Assembly (NCBI GenBank): GCA_900751885.1
Contig: CAADTH010000064.1
Coordinates: forward strand, 248,001 to 312,000
Source of the DNA: Clostridia bacterium
GTDB taxonomy: Bacteria; Bacillota; Clostridia; UBA1381
DNA length: 64,000 nucleotides
Direction of reading: 5' to 3'
In this document: positions 1 to 8,039 of the stretch, piece after piece
Layout: each line of letters opens with the position of its first letter
How positions within the stretch are numbered: the stretch's first letter is position 1
Notes under the pieces: model-generated
Databases searched by the model: none
The model's input: the letters and a program-made list of their open reading frames with translations, nothing else
Told to the model about the DNA's origin: nothing
Program-made: the position numbers and the translations under genes

Positions 1-1
1 C

Positions 2-112
2 GTTTATTTTGTATGTGTCCTGGTGTTTCGGATTATGAACAAGGAGGAAATCTCAATGCTTCCGATGGGAAAGAAAATCGTAAAGAAATTAGAACAGATG
101 CGGATTTATTGA
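2..112 (+). CDS. C-terminal fragment of a SpoVB/polysaccharide flippase-like protein (cut by window edge)
   Basis: A frame is open from the first bases of the window to a TGA at 110-112 and encodes a hydrophobic stretch followed by a basic tail. The tail has the pattern N-K-E-E-(x3)-L-P-x-G-K-K-I-V-K-K-L, which resembles the end of SpoVB/MurJ-like oligosaccharide flippases, where a last membrane helix is followed by a 'Dl.llPkgkki.k.l' tail. Such proteins move lipid-linked sugars across the membrane; SpoVB acts in spore cortex formation. Only about 36 residues are visible, so the assignment rests on that tail. An alternative reading as an 18-residue peptide starting at 56 behind AAGGAGG is possible but less likely, because the frame stays open upstream. 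A terminator follows 17 bases later. Confidence 0.5.
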   Translation, partial: VYFVCVLVFRIMNKEEISMLPMGKKIVKKLEQMRIY

Positions 113-128
113 GATATATGAGAAATAA

Positions 129-160
129 AAAAGATGACAGAATGTTCTGTCATCTTTTTT
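129..160 (+). terminator. Rho-independent terminator after the flippase fragment
   Basis: A perfect 10-bp stem (GATGACAGAA / TTCTGTCATC) with a two-base loop is flanked by an A-run on the left and six T on the right. It separates the flippase tail from the next gene. Confidence 0.85.
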
Positions 161-225
161 ATTGGCATAGGCTGTCTGACAGATACATAGGATAGAGATA
201 AAGAAAGGTGAAAGGAGAAACTGTT

Positions 226-759
226 ATGGCTAGAGTAGCAAGAGTACAGCAAGCACCACCGCCAGTACCGGCGGCCGGCTTAATCGGACAGGCGGAGTCG
301 ATCTATGTGAAAAACCCTACATACAATATTTATATCTTAAATACCATCAATCCACACTTTATCAATGTAACGGATGCAAATTTATATTCCATTTGCTATC
401 GTCCAAACCGCAGCGGCGTGGGAGGCGTGACTTATCGTCTGCCAAATCATAACAATCAAACTGTTACGATTTATCATTACAGCAATTATCAGGGGCATGC
501 CGTTAATTACACGGGAACTTTTGCATTTATAGGAATTGACGTGAGGGATATTTCAGTGCCGCTGTCCTATAACAGAAATCAATGGGTGTCAGCTAGCAGA
601 AGCGTGTTCTCTGAGCTGGATACGAATTTAGGGTTTCTGATTTTTGCAGAGGGACATCACAGTGGAGGGCGAGATGTTTCGAATCAATACCGCATCGACC
701 GTGCAGATACGGCAAAATTTCCGGCGTTTCAGGTAGATAGAGATATTGTTTTGGATTAA
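226..759 (+). CDS. Uncharacterised 177-aa protein
   Basis: I do not recognise this family. The ATG at 226 is chosen because AAAGGAGA lies 7 bases upstream; an in-frame GTG at 208 lacks a site. The protein begins with a short Pro-rich segment (QQAPPPVPAAG) and continues as a Tyr/Asn/Ile-rich, probably beta-rich domain. There is no signal peptide, membrane segment or cysteine pair pattern. It is the only gene between two strong terminators, so it is monocistronic. Upstream, CATAGGATA at 186-194 fits the CATAnnnTA -10 pattern of the mother-cell sigma factor SigK, which would suit a spore-coat role, but no convincing -35 is visible. Function unknown. Confidence 0.7.
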   Translation: MARVARVQQAPPPVPAAGLIGQAESIYVKNPTYNIYILNTINPHFINVTDANLYSICYRPNRSGVGGVTYRLPNHNNQTVTIYHYSNYQGHAVNYTGTFAFIGIDVRDISVPLSYNRNQWVSASRSVFSELDTNLGFLIFAEGHHSGGRDVSNQYRIDRADTAKFPAFQVDRDIVLD

Positions 760-794
760 AAAAAAGCTGATACAAAATTGTATCAGCTTTTTTT
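758..794. terminator. Bidirectional terminator between convergent genes
   Basis: A 12-bp perfect stem (AAGCTGATACAA / TTGTATCAGCTT) is flanked by A-run and T-run, so it can serve the plus-strand gene ending at 759 and the minus-strand gene ending at 800. Confidence 0.85.
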
Positions 795-799
795 AGCGA

Positions 800-1348
800 T
801 TATTTCCGGTATTTTTTCTGTCCTATCTCGTAAAGGTCATTTCCTTCACAGTCTATCAATACCACAGCAGGTAAATCCTCGACTACCAACCGTCGAATTG
901 CTTCTGTGCCCAAGTCCTCATATGCCACGACCTCCGCTTTCTTGACTGACTTTGCAATCAGCGCACCTGCGCCGCCGATTGCGCCAAAATAAATCGCTTT
1001 GTTCTGCTTCATGCTTTCTATGACCTTTTCTGAGCGTGCACCCTTTCCCAGCATCGCACAAAGTCCGTGGTCCAGTAGAAGCGGTGTGAATTTGTCCATA
1101 CGTCCGGCTGTCGTCGGTCCGCAGGAGCCGATAACCTGTCCCGGCTTTGCTGGACATGGACCAGCATAGTAAATGAGCTGTCCATTCAGGTCGATTGGAA
1201 ATGTGCCGTTTTTTTCGTATTCCTCCGCCATGCGCTGGTGCGCCGCGTCACGTGCTGTATAAATTGTGCCGGAAATCAGGACACTATCCCCTGCTTTCAG
1301 TTTCTGTATCTCCGCTCTGTCAATTGGTGCTGTTACTTGAATTGGCAT
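800..1348 (-). CDS. Fumarase/tartrate dehydratase class I-type beta subunit
   Basis: This 182-aa protein matches the beta domain of class I (Fe-S) hydro-lyases such as fumarate hydratase and L(+)-tartrate dehydratase. Visible landmarks are L-x-A-G-D-x-V-x-I-S-G near residue 20, a Y-Y-A-G-P-C-P segment near 60, then G-S-C-G-P-T-T-A-G-R-M-D and G-K-G, and a long beta-domain tail. In this family the alpha subunit holds the [4Fe-4S] cluster and the pair hydrates or dehydrates a dicarboxylic acid. The alpha subunit normally lies immediately upstream; here that position is taken by a HAD phosphatase, and no alpha subunit occurs in the window. The start has GGAGG 9 bases upstream and overlaps the HAD gene by 29 bases. 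The substrate is unknown. Confidence 0.85.
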   Translation of the reverse strand: MPIQVTAPIDRAEIQKLKAGDSVLISGTIYTARDAAHQRMAEEYEKNGTFPIDLNGQLIYYAGPCPAKPGQVIGSCGPTTAGRMDKFTPLLLDHGLCAMLGKGARSEKVIESMKQNKAIYFGAIGGAGALIAKSVKKAEVVAYEDLGTEAIRRLVVEDLPAVVLIDCEGNDLYEIGQKKYRK

Positions 1349-2378
1349 TGTTTTCGTCCTCCAAAAGCATTTCTGCGCTATCTAAAATGTAGGTTGCATG
1401 ATTTTGTTCAAAAAAAGCCCTGCCGGTTTGTCCTTCTGCGCCTGTGAGTACTGCGGCAAAGTCCGCGCCCATTGCCTGGGCGGCAAACAGGTCTGCCCCT
1501 GCATCACCGACAATCAACAGTGCGTTGATTGGGGCTTTGTCATATTGACCCAAAACCAGTTTTTCATCGTCAACGCGTTCACCGAACAGTGCCCTTAAAA
1601 ACAGGTATGGATGAGGCTTTGTCAGCGTTTGCGCGATTTTATTGTCTGAAAGCGCGTGCTCTGCACGAATCACATGGTCATAGTTGATGAGTCCGTCGTC
1701 CGCGATATATTGCCTGATACCCCACTTTTCAAGCGGTGCGGCAATCTCTGCGTATGGACGTCCTGTGCCGGTACAAACCCGTTTTCCGCTTTCGTGCAAA
1801 AGACGAAAGAGTGTCTGCATGTTTTCAAAATCAATAATCGGCTTTTCTTCGTACAGCAAACCGTTTTTCCCCGGCTGTTTGGGCGGATACCCGTACTGCC
1901 GGCAAAAGAGCGTATCACCCAAAAACCACTCCTGAAACGTCTGTTGTATTTGGTTCCAAAGTGTGCCGTTTCGGGCGCACTTCTCTATCGGAAAGTGCAA
2001 TTTTTGTGACAGTGCGAGAGCTAGATTTGCATATTCCTCTAAAATAGTATCGCTGAGCTTGTCTGCATATGAGAGAATCGGCTGTGTGTCCGCTGTCAAT
2101 GACATGCACACAGTAACATATGCCAAATCCCAGTTGCTATTGACTCCCTTTCGCTTTAATATACGGATGAGCTCGTCATCACAAAACATATGCCGACGAA
2201 TCTCCTCCGTATTAAGCTGGCTGGGATGAAGCGTTTCCCTGCCGAAATAAAGCTTGCTATGGAGCATTTCATATACCGTGAGCGCCGCGGCATTCCAATA
2301 ATTTTGCTCACTGGTAATCACGCCGTCCATATCGAATACGACGGTATCATATTTACGCAAAAATGGTGTAAGCCTCAT
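1320..2378 (-). CDS. HAD-superfamily phosphatase
   Basis: A 352-aa cytosolic HAD hydrolase. Motif I is F-D-M-D-G-V at residues 15-20, with nucleophile Asp16 and acid/base Asp18. Motif II is C-T-G-T-G-R-P, a Lys follows at T-K-P-H-P, and motif IV is I-V-G-D-A-G-A-D. A large helical cap of about 190 residues sits between motifs I and II. The ATG at 2378 is preferred because it overlaps the TGA of the upstream HisB-like gene (ATGA) and has GGAG at the right distance; a GTG four codons earlier is possible. Known HAD enzymes of this kind dephosphorylate small metabolites. The adjacent HisB-like gene recalls bifunctional E. coli HisB, which joins a HAD domain to the dehydratase, but that is only an analogy. 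Substrate unknown. Confidence 0.85.
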   Translation of the reverse strand: MRLTPFLRKYDTVVFDMDGVITSEQNYWNAAALTVYEMLHSKLYFGRETLHPSQLNTEEIRRHMFCDDELIRILKRKGVNSNWDLAYVTVCMSLTADTQPILSYADKLSDTILEEYANLALALSQKLHFPIEKCARNGTLWNQIQQTFQEWFLGDTLFCRQYGYPPKQPGKNGLLYEEKPIIDFENMQTLFRLLHESGKRVCTGTGRPYAEIAAPLEKWGIRQYIADDGLINYDHVIRAEHALSDNKIAQTLTKPHPYLFLRALFGERVDDEKLVLGQYDKAPINALLIVGDAGADLFAAQAMGADFAAVLTGAEGQTGRAFFEQNHATYILDSAEMLLEDENNANSSNSTN

Positions 2379-2998
2379 TTGATGCTCCACTCGATTGTCC
2401 CTGCAACGCCGCTTGTCATACCCTTTCTCGATTCATCCAGCGCAAATACACAATGGAGCGCACTTCCCACGCTTCGATAAATGGCTTCCCAGATGTGGTG
2501 TCCATTTTGTCCGCGCATCAGGTCGATTTGAAGTGTACACTGTGCCCCCTGGCAAAAGCCTTCTAAAAAGGTCTCTAAATCTTCCCTATCCATCCCCTCA
2601 GTCTTGCTTTCAGGCTGGATACCGTGGTAATCAATCAGACAGAGGGCGCGGCTTTCGAAGCTCATGGCGCACTGTGCCTTTGCCTCGTCAATGATGCCGA
2701 TTGCGTCGCCATAGCCCATGACGCCATCCTCTTTGTGGCGGCGGATATAGTCTGCTGCTGCCTTTCCCATTGCCATTCCCAAATCCTCGCAGATGACATG
2801 TGTAAGCAGAAATTCGTCCATCTCTATCTTCGTCTCAATATTGAATCCGCCGCGCCAAGCAATGTGCTCTATCATATGGTTCAAAAACGGAATTGTCGTG
2901 TTGATTTTTTTGCGGTAATCCGGCTTGATGGGTGAAAAATCGTATACCACTTCCATGCTTGATTCCGTCGTAGTGCGCGAAACTGTGATTCGATCCAT
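2375..2998 (-). CDS. Divergent HisB (imidazoleglycerol-phosphate dehydratase)-like protein
   Basis: A 207-aa protein with the length and fold pattern of HisB, which dehydrates imidazole-glycerol phosphate using two Mn ions. Conserved parts are R-T-T-x-E-S near the N-terminus, N-H-M (for D-H-M), G-H-H-I-W-E-A-I (for A-H-H-I-I-E-A-I) and I-D-E-A. Departures are strong: the usual D-D-H-H-T-V-E-D reads L-T-H-V-I-C-E-D, so one metal-binding His is Val, and the C-terminal S-T-K-G phosphate-binding motif is missing. It may therefore bind one metal or act on another substrate. The start overlaps the stop of the HisD-like gene (TAATG), with GGAGAGAAAG upstream. A true hisB in the usual his operon context is not present here. 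Confidence 0.7.
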   Translation of the reverse strand: MDRITVSRTTTESSMEVVYDFSPIKPDYRKKINTTIPFLNHMIEHIAWRGGFNIETKIEMDEFLLTHVICEDLGMAMGKAAADYIRRHKEDGVMGYGDAIGIIDEAKAQCAMSFESRALCLIDYHGIQPESKTEGMDREDLETFLEGFCQGAQCTLQIDLMRGQNGHHIWEAIYRSVGSALHCVFALDESRKGMTSGVAGTIEWSIK

Positions 2999-4290
2999 TA
3001 CTTTCTCTCCTTTACCGCCAAGCCGTGGGTATCAAAGCCTTCCACCTTTGCAATTTGTGCCGCATAGCCGCGTACCTTTTCAAAGCCGTCCTTGGACGCG
3101 TATCCGACAGAGGAACGCTTTAAAAAGTCAAATACAGACACGCTCGAATAGGTCTTTGCAAAGCCCCCGGTCGGCAAAATCGCATTCGGACCGAGCACGA
3201 AGTTGCAAAGCGTAACAGGTGTGTAGTCCCCGAGCAGAATTTCTCCTGCATTTTTAATCTTTGGAAGCACCTCGAACGGCTTTTCTGTCATAACCTCCAT
3301 ATGTTCCGGCGCATATTCATTGACAAACGCAATGGACTCCTCCAGAGAATTTGTCAAAATGACACCACCGTATGTAGAAAAATTGGTGGTCACGAATTCA
3401 CGGCGTTTGTCAGAGAGCTTTGCCAGCTGGCGCTCTACGATTGGAAGAACACTGCTGACCAAATCGTTGGAATGGGTCACCAAAAGCGCGGCACTGTCCG
3501 GTCCGTGCTCTGCTTCAATCATCCAATCGAGCGCGACCTTTTCAGGGTCTGCGTGCTCGTCGCACAGAATAATCGCCTCGCTCGGTCCTGCCGGAAGCCC
3601 CGCGTCGATATAGCTTGCAAGCACCCTTTTTGCGGCTGTTGCGTAGCTGTTGCCTGGACCAATGATTTTGTGGCACTTCGGAATCGTTTCTGTCCCATAT
3701 GCGACAGCTGCCACTGCCTGGATACCGCCGACCTTATAAATCTCTGTGATGCCAATGATTTTTGCCGCGGCTAAAATCGCATCGTCTACGTTACCCTCCT
3801 CATTCGGCGGAGTAACGACCACGATTTTCGGAACCTTTGCAACCACTGCCGGAATGCCGAGCATACACAAAACAGATGGGAAGCTTCCCTTTCCATGTGG
3901 GACATACAAGCAGACGTCCACAATTGGCGTGGTTTTTTCACCGACCATCAAGCCGTCGTCCACCATTGTAAACCACATTTCCTCAGGCAATTGCTTTTCG
4001 TGGAAATCATAAATATTTTTATAAGCATACTCGATTGCTTCTCTGGTCTCTTTCTCACAGCTTCGATAGCCCGCTTCAATCTCTTCGGGTGTGACCTTGA
4101 TTTTGTCCTTTGTGAGCGTCACGTGGTCAAACTTTTCTGTATACTCCAACACCGCCGCGTCACCGCGTGCCCGCACATCATCAGAGACTTCCTTCGCAAC
4201 CTTCATCTGTTCTGTGATATCGAGCTCGGCACGGCGCATAACAAACGCCTTCTCCTCTGGTGTCATCTCGTCCAGCTTATAAATATTCAT
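2998..4290 (-). CDS. Divergent histidinol dehydrogenase (HisD)-family protein
   Basis: A 430-aa protein of the HisD family, zinc enzymes that oxidise an alcohol to an acid with NAD. The catalytic E-H pair is kept (N-E-Y-A-P-E-H-M-E), as are G-P-S-E-A and the C-terminal E-G-F-x-T-H. Other positions differ: the usual Q-A-E-H reads E-A-E-H, and the G-D-Y-x-x-G-x-N-H-V-L-P-T motif reads C-N-F-x-x-G-x-N-A-I-L-P-T, replacing a zinc-binding Asp by Asn and the conserved His by Ala. HisD paralogues such as HpsN (sulfopropanediol dehydrogenase) work on substrates other than histidinol, so a non-histidine role is plausible. It lies 10 bp after dnaJ behind AGGAGG and overlaps the next gene. Annotating it simply as hisD would be unsafe. 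Confidence 0.75.
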   Translation of the reverse strand: MNIYKLDEMTPEEKAFVMRRAELDITEQMKVAKEVSDDVRARGDAAVLEYTEKFDHVTLTKDKIKVTPEEIEAGYRSCEKETREAIEYAYKNIYDFHEKQLPEEMWFTMVDDGLMVGEKTTPIVDVCLYVPHGKGSFPSVLCMLGIPAVVAKVPKIVVVTPPNEEGNVDDAILAAAKIIGITEIYKVGGIQAVAAVAYGTETIPKCHKIIGPGNSYATAAKRVLASYIDAGLPAGPSEAIILCDEHADPEKVALDWMIEAEHGPDSAALLVTHSNDLVSSVLPIVERQLAKLSDKRREFVTTNFSTYGGVILTNSLEESIAFVNEYAPEHMEVMTEKPFEVLPKIKNAGEILLGDYTPVTLCNFVLGPNAILPTGGFAKTYSSVSVFDFLKRSSVGYASKDGFEKVRGYAAQIAKVEGFDTHGLAVKERK

Positions 4291-4300
4291 GATGTTCCTC

Positions 4301-5440
4301 CTATTTCCACTTTTCTTTCATTTTATCAAAAAAGCTTTTCTGCTGTTTGTAATTTTTGCTGTCAACATTGCCATCAAACTGCTTTAACAAATCCTTTTGA
4401 TGTGCGTTTAGATTACGCGGCACCTCCACATTGACCGTCACATACTGGTCGCCGCGTCCTTTGCCGCGAAGATGCGGAATCCCTTTTGCACGAAGGCGGA
4501 ATACCGTCCCTGTCTGTGTCCCCTCCGGAATGTCATATTCCACAATCCCATCGAGCGTCGGAACCTTCAGCGTCGCGCCGAGTGCCGCCTGGACGAAGGT
4601 AATCGGAATAGAAAGATACACATTTGCACCGTCGCGCTCAAAGATTGAATGCTTTTTCACGCGGACTGTGACAAGCAAATCGCCGTATCCGCCGCCGTTT
4701 TCTCCCGGCTCACCCTGTCCTGAAATCTGCATGGTCTGTCCATCGTCGATGCCTGCCGCCACGTTGATTTCGAGCGTTTTATTTGTCCGAACCTTTCCTG
4801 TCCCACGGCACGAAGCGCATGGGTCTTTGATGACCTTTCCTGTTCCGCGGCAATCCGGACAGGTTGTGACATTTGTCATATACCCAAACGGCGTTCTCTG
4901 TTGGGTTTTCACCTGCCCTGTTCCATGACAGTGCGAACAGGTTTCCGGGCTCGTTCCAGATTTCGCGCCGCTTCCACCGCAGGTCGTACACGCGTCCATC
5001 TTTGTGATATTGATTTTCTTTTTACACCCGAATGCGGCTTCCTCAAATGTAATGTCAATGGTCTGGCGGACATCACGTCCGCGTCTCGGCGCATTTTTTT
5101 GCGGTCTTCCTCCAAAGCCGAAGCCCCCGCCAAAGATATTCTCAAAAATATCTCCGACGTCGAAGCCATCAAAGCCACCGCCAAATCCGCTTCCTCCCGG
5201 ATTGTAATTCGGATCGACACCCGCGTGTCCAAATTGGTCATAGCGCGCCTTCTTATCTGAATCGCTCAGCACCTCGTAGGCCTCGTTGACCTCCTTGAAT
5301 TTTGCTTCCGCCACTTTATCGCCAGGATGCAAATCTGGATGGTATTTTTTTGCTTCCTTTCGATATGCTTTTTTTATTTCATCATCGGAGGCGCCTTTGC
5401 TTACCCCAAGCACCTCATAGTAATCCTTTTTTTCTGCCAA
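4301..5440 (-). CDS. dnaJ: Chaperone DnaJ
   Basis: A 379-aa type I J-protein that delivers unfolded clients to DnaK and stimulates its ATPase. Domains in order: J domain at 5-70 with the H-P-D motif (K-Y-H-P-D), a Gly/Phe-rich linker at 75-115 (G-G-G-F-D-G-F), four CxxCxGxG zinc repeats at about 150-215 ([32 protein letters not shown]), and the C-terminal substrate-binding domains. Translation starts at a TTG at 5440 with GGTGAG upstream; no ATG is available. A terminator follows dnaK and a separate SigA-type promoter lies directly upstream, so dnaJ can be expressed apart from the HrcA-controlled operon. Confidence 0.97.
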   Translation of the reverse strand: MAEKKDYYEVLGVSKGASDDEIKKAYRKEAKKYHPDLHPGDKVAEAKFKEVNEAYEVLSDSDKKARYDQFGHAGVDPNYNPGGSGFGGGFDGFDVGDIFENIFGGGFGFGGRPQKNAPRRGRDVRQTIDITFEEAAFGCKKKINITKMDACTTCGGSGAKSGTSPETCSHCHGTGQVKTQQRTPFGYMTNVTTCPDCRGTGKVIKDPCASCRGTGKVRTNKTLEINVAAGIDDGQTMQISGQGEPGENGGGYGDLLVTVRVKKHSIFERDGANVYLSIPITFVQAALGATLKVPTLDGIVEYDIPEGTQTGTVFRLRAKGIPHLRGKGRGDQYVTVNVEVPRNLNAHQKDLLKQFDGNVDSKNYKQQKSFFDKMKEKWK

Positions 5441-5466
5441 TTCGTCTCACCTGCCTAAACATCCTT

Positions 5467-5495
5467 ATTATACTAAAGTTTTGTTTGTTTGTAAA
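5467..5495 (-). promoter_or_regulatory. SigA-type promoter of dnaJ
   Basis: On the minus strand: -35 TTTACA (5490-5495), 17-bp spacer, -10 TATAAT (5467-5472), 27 bases before the TTG start of dnaJ. No CIRCE element is nearby, so HrcA should not control this promoter directly. Confidence 0.8.
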
Positions 5496-5532
5496 CATTT
5501 TTTCTATCTGAAGTGCTCATTTCTCCACTCTG

Positions 5533-5566
5533 GAAAAAGGCTTTTGCTCCTAAGCAAAAGCCTTTT
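5533..5566 (-). terminator. Terminator after dnaK
   Basis: Stem AAAAGGCTTTTGC / GCAAAAGCCTTTT with a short CTTAGGA-type loop and a T-run on the minus strand, just after the dnaK stop codon. Confidence 0.85.
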
Positions 5567-5576
5567 CCTGCTATGA

Positions 5577-7433
5577 TTATTGATTTTTCTTATCGTCATC
5601 ATCCACCACACGATAATCTGCGTCATACACATTGTCACTGCCCGGTGCGCTTTGCTCTGCGCCTGCATCCTGACCCGGAGCCTGCTGCTGTGCACCCTCC
5701 GGATTTGCCTGTGCATACAGCTTTTCGCTGACTGCATAAAACTTTTTCGAAAGCTCCTCTGTCGCGTTTTTAATCGCTTCCGAGTCAGTTCCCTTCAATG
5801 CTTCCTTTACCTTATCAATCTCTGTCTGTACGCCAGCTTTGTCTGCTTCATCAATTTTATCCTTGATTTCTCCCAGTGTCTTTTCAGACTGGTAGACAAG
5901 CTGCTCTGCGTTATTACGGATTTCTACTTCCTCTTTGCGCTTTTTATCCTCTTCCGCGTACTTCTCGGCTTCCTTGACTGCCTTGTCGATATCATCATCG
6001 CTCAAATTGGTAGAGGAGGTAATCGTAATTTTCTGTTCATTGCCGGTTCCCTTATCCTTTGCAGAAACCTTTACAATACCGTTTGCATCGATATCAAAGG
6101 TAACTTCAATCTGCGGCACACCGCGCGGAGCCGGCGCTATGCCTGTCAAGTTGAACTTACCGAGACTTTTATTATATTGTGCCATTTCTCTCTCGCCTTG
6201 AAGGACATGAACCTCCACGCTCGTCTGTCCATCCGCGGCTGTAGAAAACACCTGCGACTTCTTTGTCGGAATGGTTGTGTTTCTCTCAATCAGCTTTGTG
6301 AATACGCCGCCCATTGTCTCAATTCCCAAAGAAAGCGGTGTGACGTCCAGAAGAAGAATATCTTTTACTTCGCCGCCGAGCACACCTGCCTGTACTGCCG
6401 CGCCGATTGCAACGCATTCATCCGGATTGATACCTTTGTGAGGCTCCTGACCCATCTCCTTTTGCACCGCTTCCTGCACAGCCGGAATTCTGGAAGATCC
6501 ACCGACCAGGAGAACCTTGTCGACATCGCTCTTGGAAAGACCCGCGTCTCTCATTGCGTTTCGGATACTGGTAATGGATTTGTCCACCAAATCAGCAGTC
6601 AACTCTTCAAACTTCGCACGGGACAGCGTGATATCCAAATGCTTTGGACCGGACGCGTCCGCTGTGATAAATGGAAGGTTGATGTTAGAGGTGGTCATGC
6701 TGGAAAGCTCGATTTTACTCTTTTCCGCAGCTTCTTTGAGTCTCTGCATTGCCATTTTGTCTGTGCTCAGGTCAATACCATTTTCTTTTTTGAATTCCTG
6801 CGTCAGATAATTCATGATTCTCTCGTCGAAATCATCACCGCCGAGGTGTGTGTCGCCGTTTGTCGACAGTACCTCAAATACACCATCACCGATTTCCAGA
6901 ATGGATACATCGAACGTACCGCCGCCGAGGTCGTAAACCATGATCTTCTGCTCTGTGTCATTCATGCCGTATGCGAGTGCCGCCGCTGTCGGCTCGTTGA
7001 TGATTCTAAGTACCTCAAGTCCCGCAATTTTTCCGGCGTCCTTCGTTGCCTGACGCTGGGAATCGCTGAAATATGCTGGAACCGTGATGACAGCCTGTGT
7101 GACTGACTCTCCGATGTATGCCTCGGCATCTGCCTTTAATTTTTGCAGAACCATCGCGGAAATTTCCTGTGGCGTATAAGCTTTATCGTCAATATTTACT
7201 TTATAATTGCTTCCCATCTCTCTCTTGATTGACATGATGGTGCGATCCGGGTTTGTGATTGCCTGACGCTTTGCCACCTGTCCGACGATTCTCTCGCCTG
7301 TTTTCTGGAATGCCACAACAGACGGTGTCGTGCGTGCTCCCTCTGAGTTTGCGATGACAGTTGGATTTCCACCTTCCATCACTGCCACGCATGAATTGGT
7401 TGTACCCAAGTCTATTCCTATGATTTTACCCAT
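5577..7433 (-). CDS. dnaK: Chaperone DnaK (Hsp70)
   Basis: A 618-aa Hsp70. The N-terminal ATPase domain starts G-I-D-L-G-T-T-N-S at residue 5 and contains the phosphate-binding and adenosine motifs ([18 protein letters not shown]). The peptide-binding domain follows ([14 protein letters not shown]), then a helical lid, an Ala/Gln-rich linker and an acidic tail ending D-D-D-D-K. It folds proteins in the cytosol with DnaJ and GrpE. AGGAGGG lies ahead of the ATG. It is the third gene of the hrcA-grpE-dnaK operon. A 508-codon reading frame on the opposite strand is the well-known antisense artefact of dnaK genes. Confidence 0.98.
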   Translation of the reverse strand: MGKIIGIDLGTTNSCVAVMEGGNPTVIANSEGARTTPSVVAFQKTGERIVGQVAKRQAITNPDRTIMSIKREMGSNYKVNIDDKAYTPQEISAMVLQKLKADAEAYIGESVTQAVITVPAYFSDSQRQATKDAGKIAGLEVLRIINEPTAAALAYGMNDTEQKIMVYDLGGGTFDVSILEIGDGVFEVLSTNGDTHLGGDDFDERIMNYLTQEFKKENGIDLSTDKMAMQRLKEAAEKSKIELSSMTTSNINLPFITADASGPKHLDITLSRAKFEELTADLVDKSITSIRNAMRDAGLSKSDVDKVLLVGGSSRIPAVQEAVQKEMGQEPHKGINPDECVAIGAAVQAGVLGGEVKDILLLDVTPLSLGIETMGGVFTKLIERNTTIPTKKSQVFSTAADGQTSVEVHVLQGEREMAQYNKSLGKFNLTGIAPAPRGVPQIEVTFDIDANGIVKVSAKDKGTGNEQKITITSSTNLSDDDIDKAVKEAEKYAEEDKKRKEEVEIRNNAEQLVYQSEKTLGEIKDKIDEADKAGVQTEIDKVKEALKGTDSEAIKNATEELSKKFYAVSEKLYAQANPEGAQQQAPGQDAGAEQSAPGSDNVYDADYRVVDDDDKKNQ

Positions 7434-7467
7434 ATTAGTTCCCTCCTGATTCTATTTCTAAATAAAA

Positions 7468-8022
7468 TTAATTTGCTACCTTTACCATGCTGTGCCGAAC
7501 CACGCGGTCCTGGTATAGATATCCGCGCATAAGCTCCTCTGCAACAACATTTTCATCCATCCCTTCATCTTCAACGTGCATGACTGCATTGTGAAAGTTC
7601 GGGTCAAATTGCTCTCCCTCTGCCTGAATCGGCTTGATGCCTAAATTCGTTAGAATTTCACTCAGCTGATTTTGTACCATTTTGACGCCGTCGAGCACTT
7701 TTTTTGCTTCCTCGCTTTCCACCTCCAGCGCAACTGCGCGCTCCAGGTTATCTGCTACCGGCAAAATTGCACAGACGGTGTCAATCACTGCATCTGCATA
7801 TTTTGCTTCCTTTTCCCGCTGTGTCCGCTTTTTATAATTATCGTACTCCGCGGCAAGGCGCAGGTATCTTTCGTTTAATTCTTTGATTTTTTCCTCCTGC
7901 AAAGAATCAGACTGCTGATGCTGCGTGTCTTCGGCGGACAGGTCGTTTTGCGTATTGTTCTCTTCGTCTAGGACAGTCTCCTCTGACTGGCAGCTGTTTT
8001 CTTCGTTTGCCAACTTCCTCAC
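7468..8022 (-). CDS. grpE: Nucleotide exchange factor GrpE
   Basis: About 184 aa. The acidic, Gln/Glu-rich N-terminus is followed by a long coiled coil (L-N-E-R-Y-L-R-L-A-A-E-Y-D-N-Y-K-K-R) and a C-terminal beta-wing with the signature N-P-x-x-H-x-A-V-like F-D-P-N-F-H-N-A-V-M and G-Y-L-Y-Q-D-R-V-V-R-H-S-M-V-K-V. It releases ADP from DnaK. The start is uncertain: GTG at 8022, or a TTG three codons later; neither has an ideal ribosome binding site. It lies 17 bp after hrcA, so translation may be coupled. Confidence 0.96.
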   Translation of the reverse strand: MRKLANEENSCQSEETVLDEENNTQNDLSAEDTQHQQSDSLQEEKIKELNERYLRLAAEYDNYKKRTQREKEAKYADAVIDTVCAILPVADNLERAVALEVESEEAKKVLDGVKMVQNQLSEILTNLGIKPIQAEGEQFDPNFHNAVMHVEDEGMDENVVAEELMRGYLYQDRVVRHSMVKVAN

Positions 8023-8039
8023 TCACTTTCTTGTTGTGT

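Noticed and set aside
13..195. 60-codon frame at the left edge
   Set aside because: It crosses a strong terminator and is out of phase with the flippase tail.
5580..7106. 508-codon plus-strand reading frame opposite dnaK
   Set aside because: The known antisense artefact of dnaK codon structure; no ribosome binding site, and dnaK on the other strand is certain.
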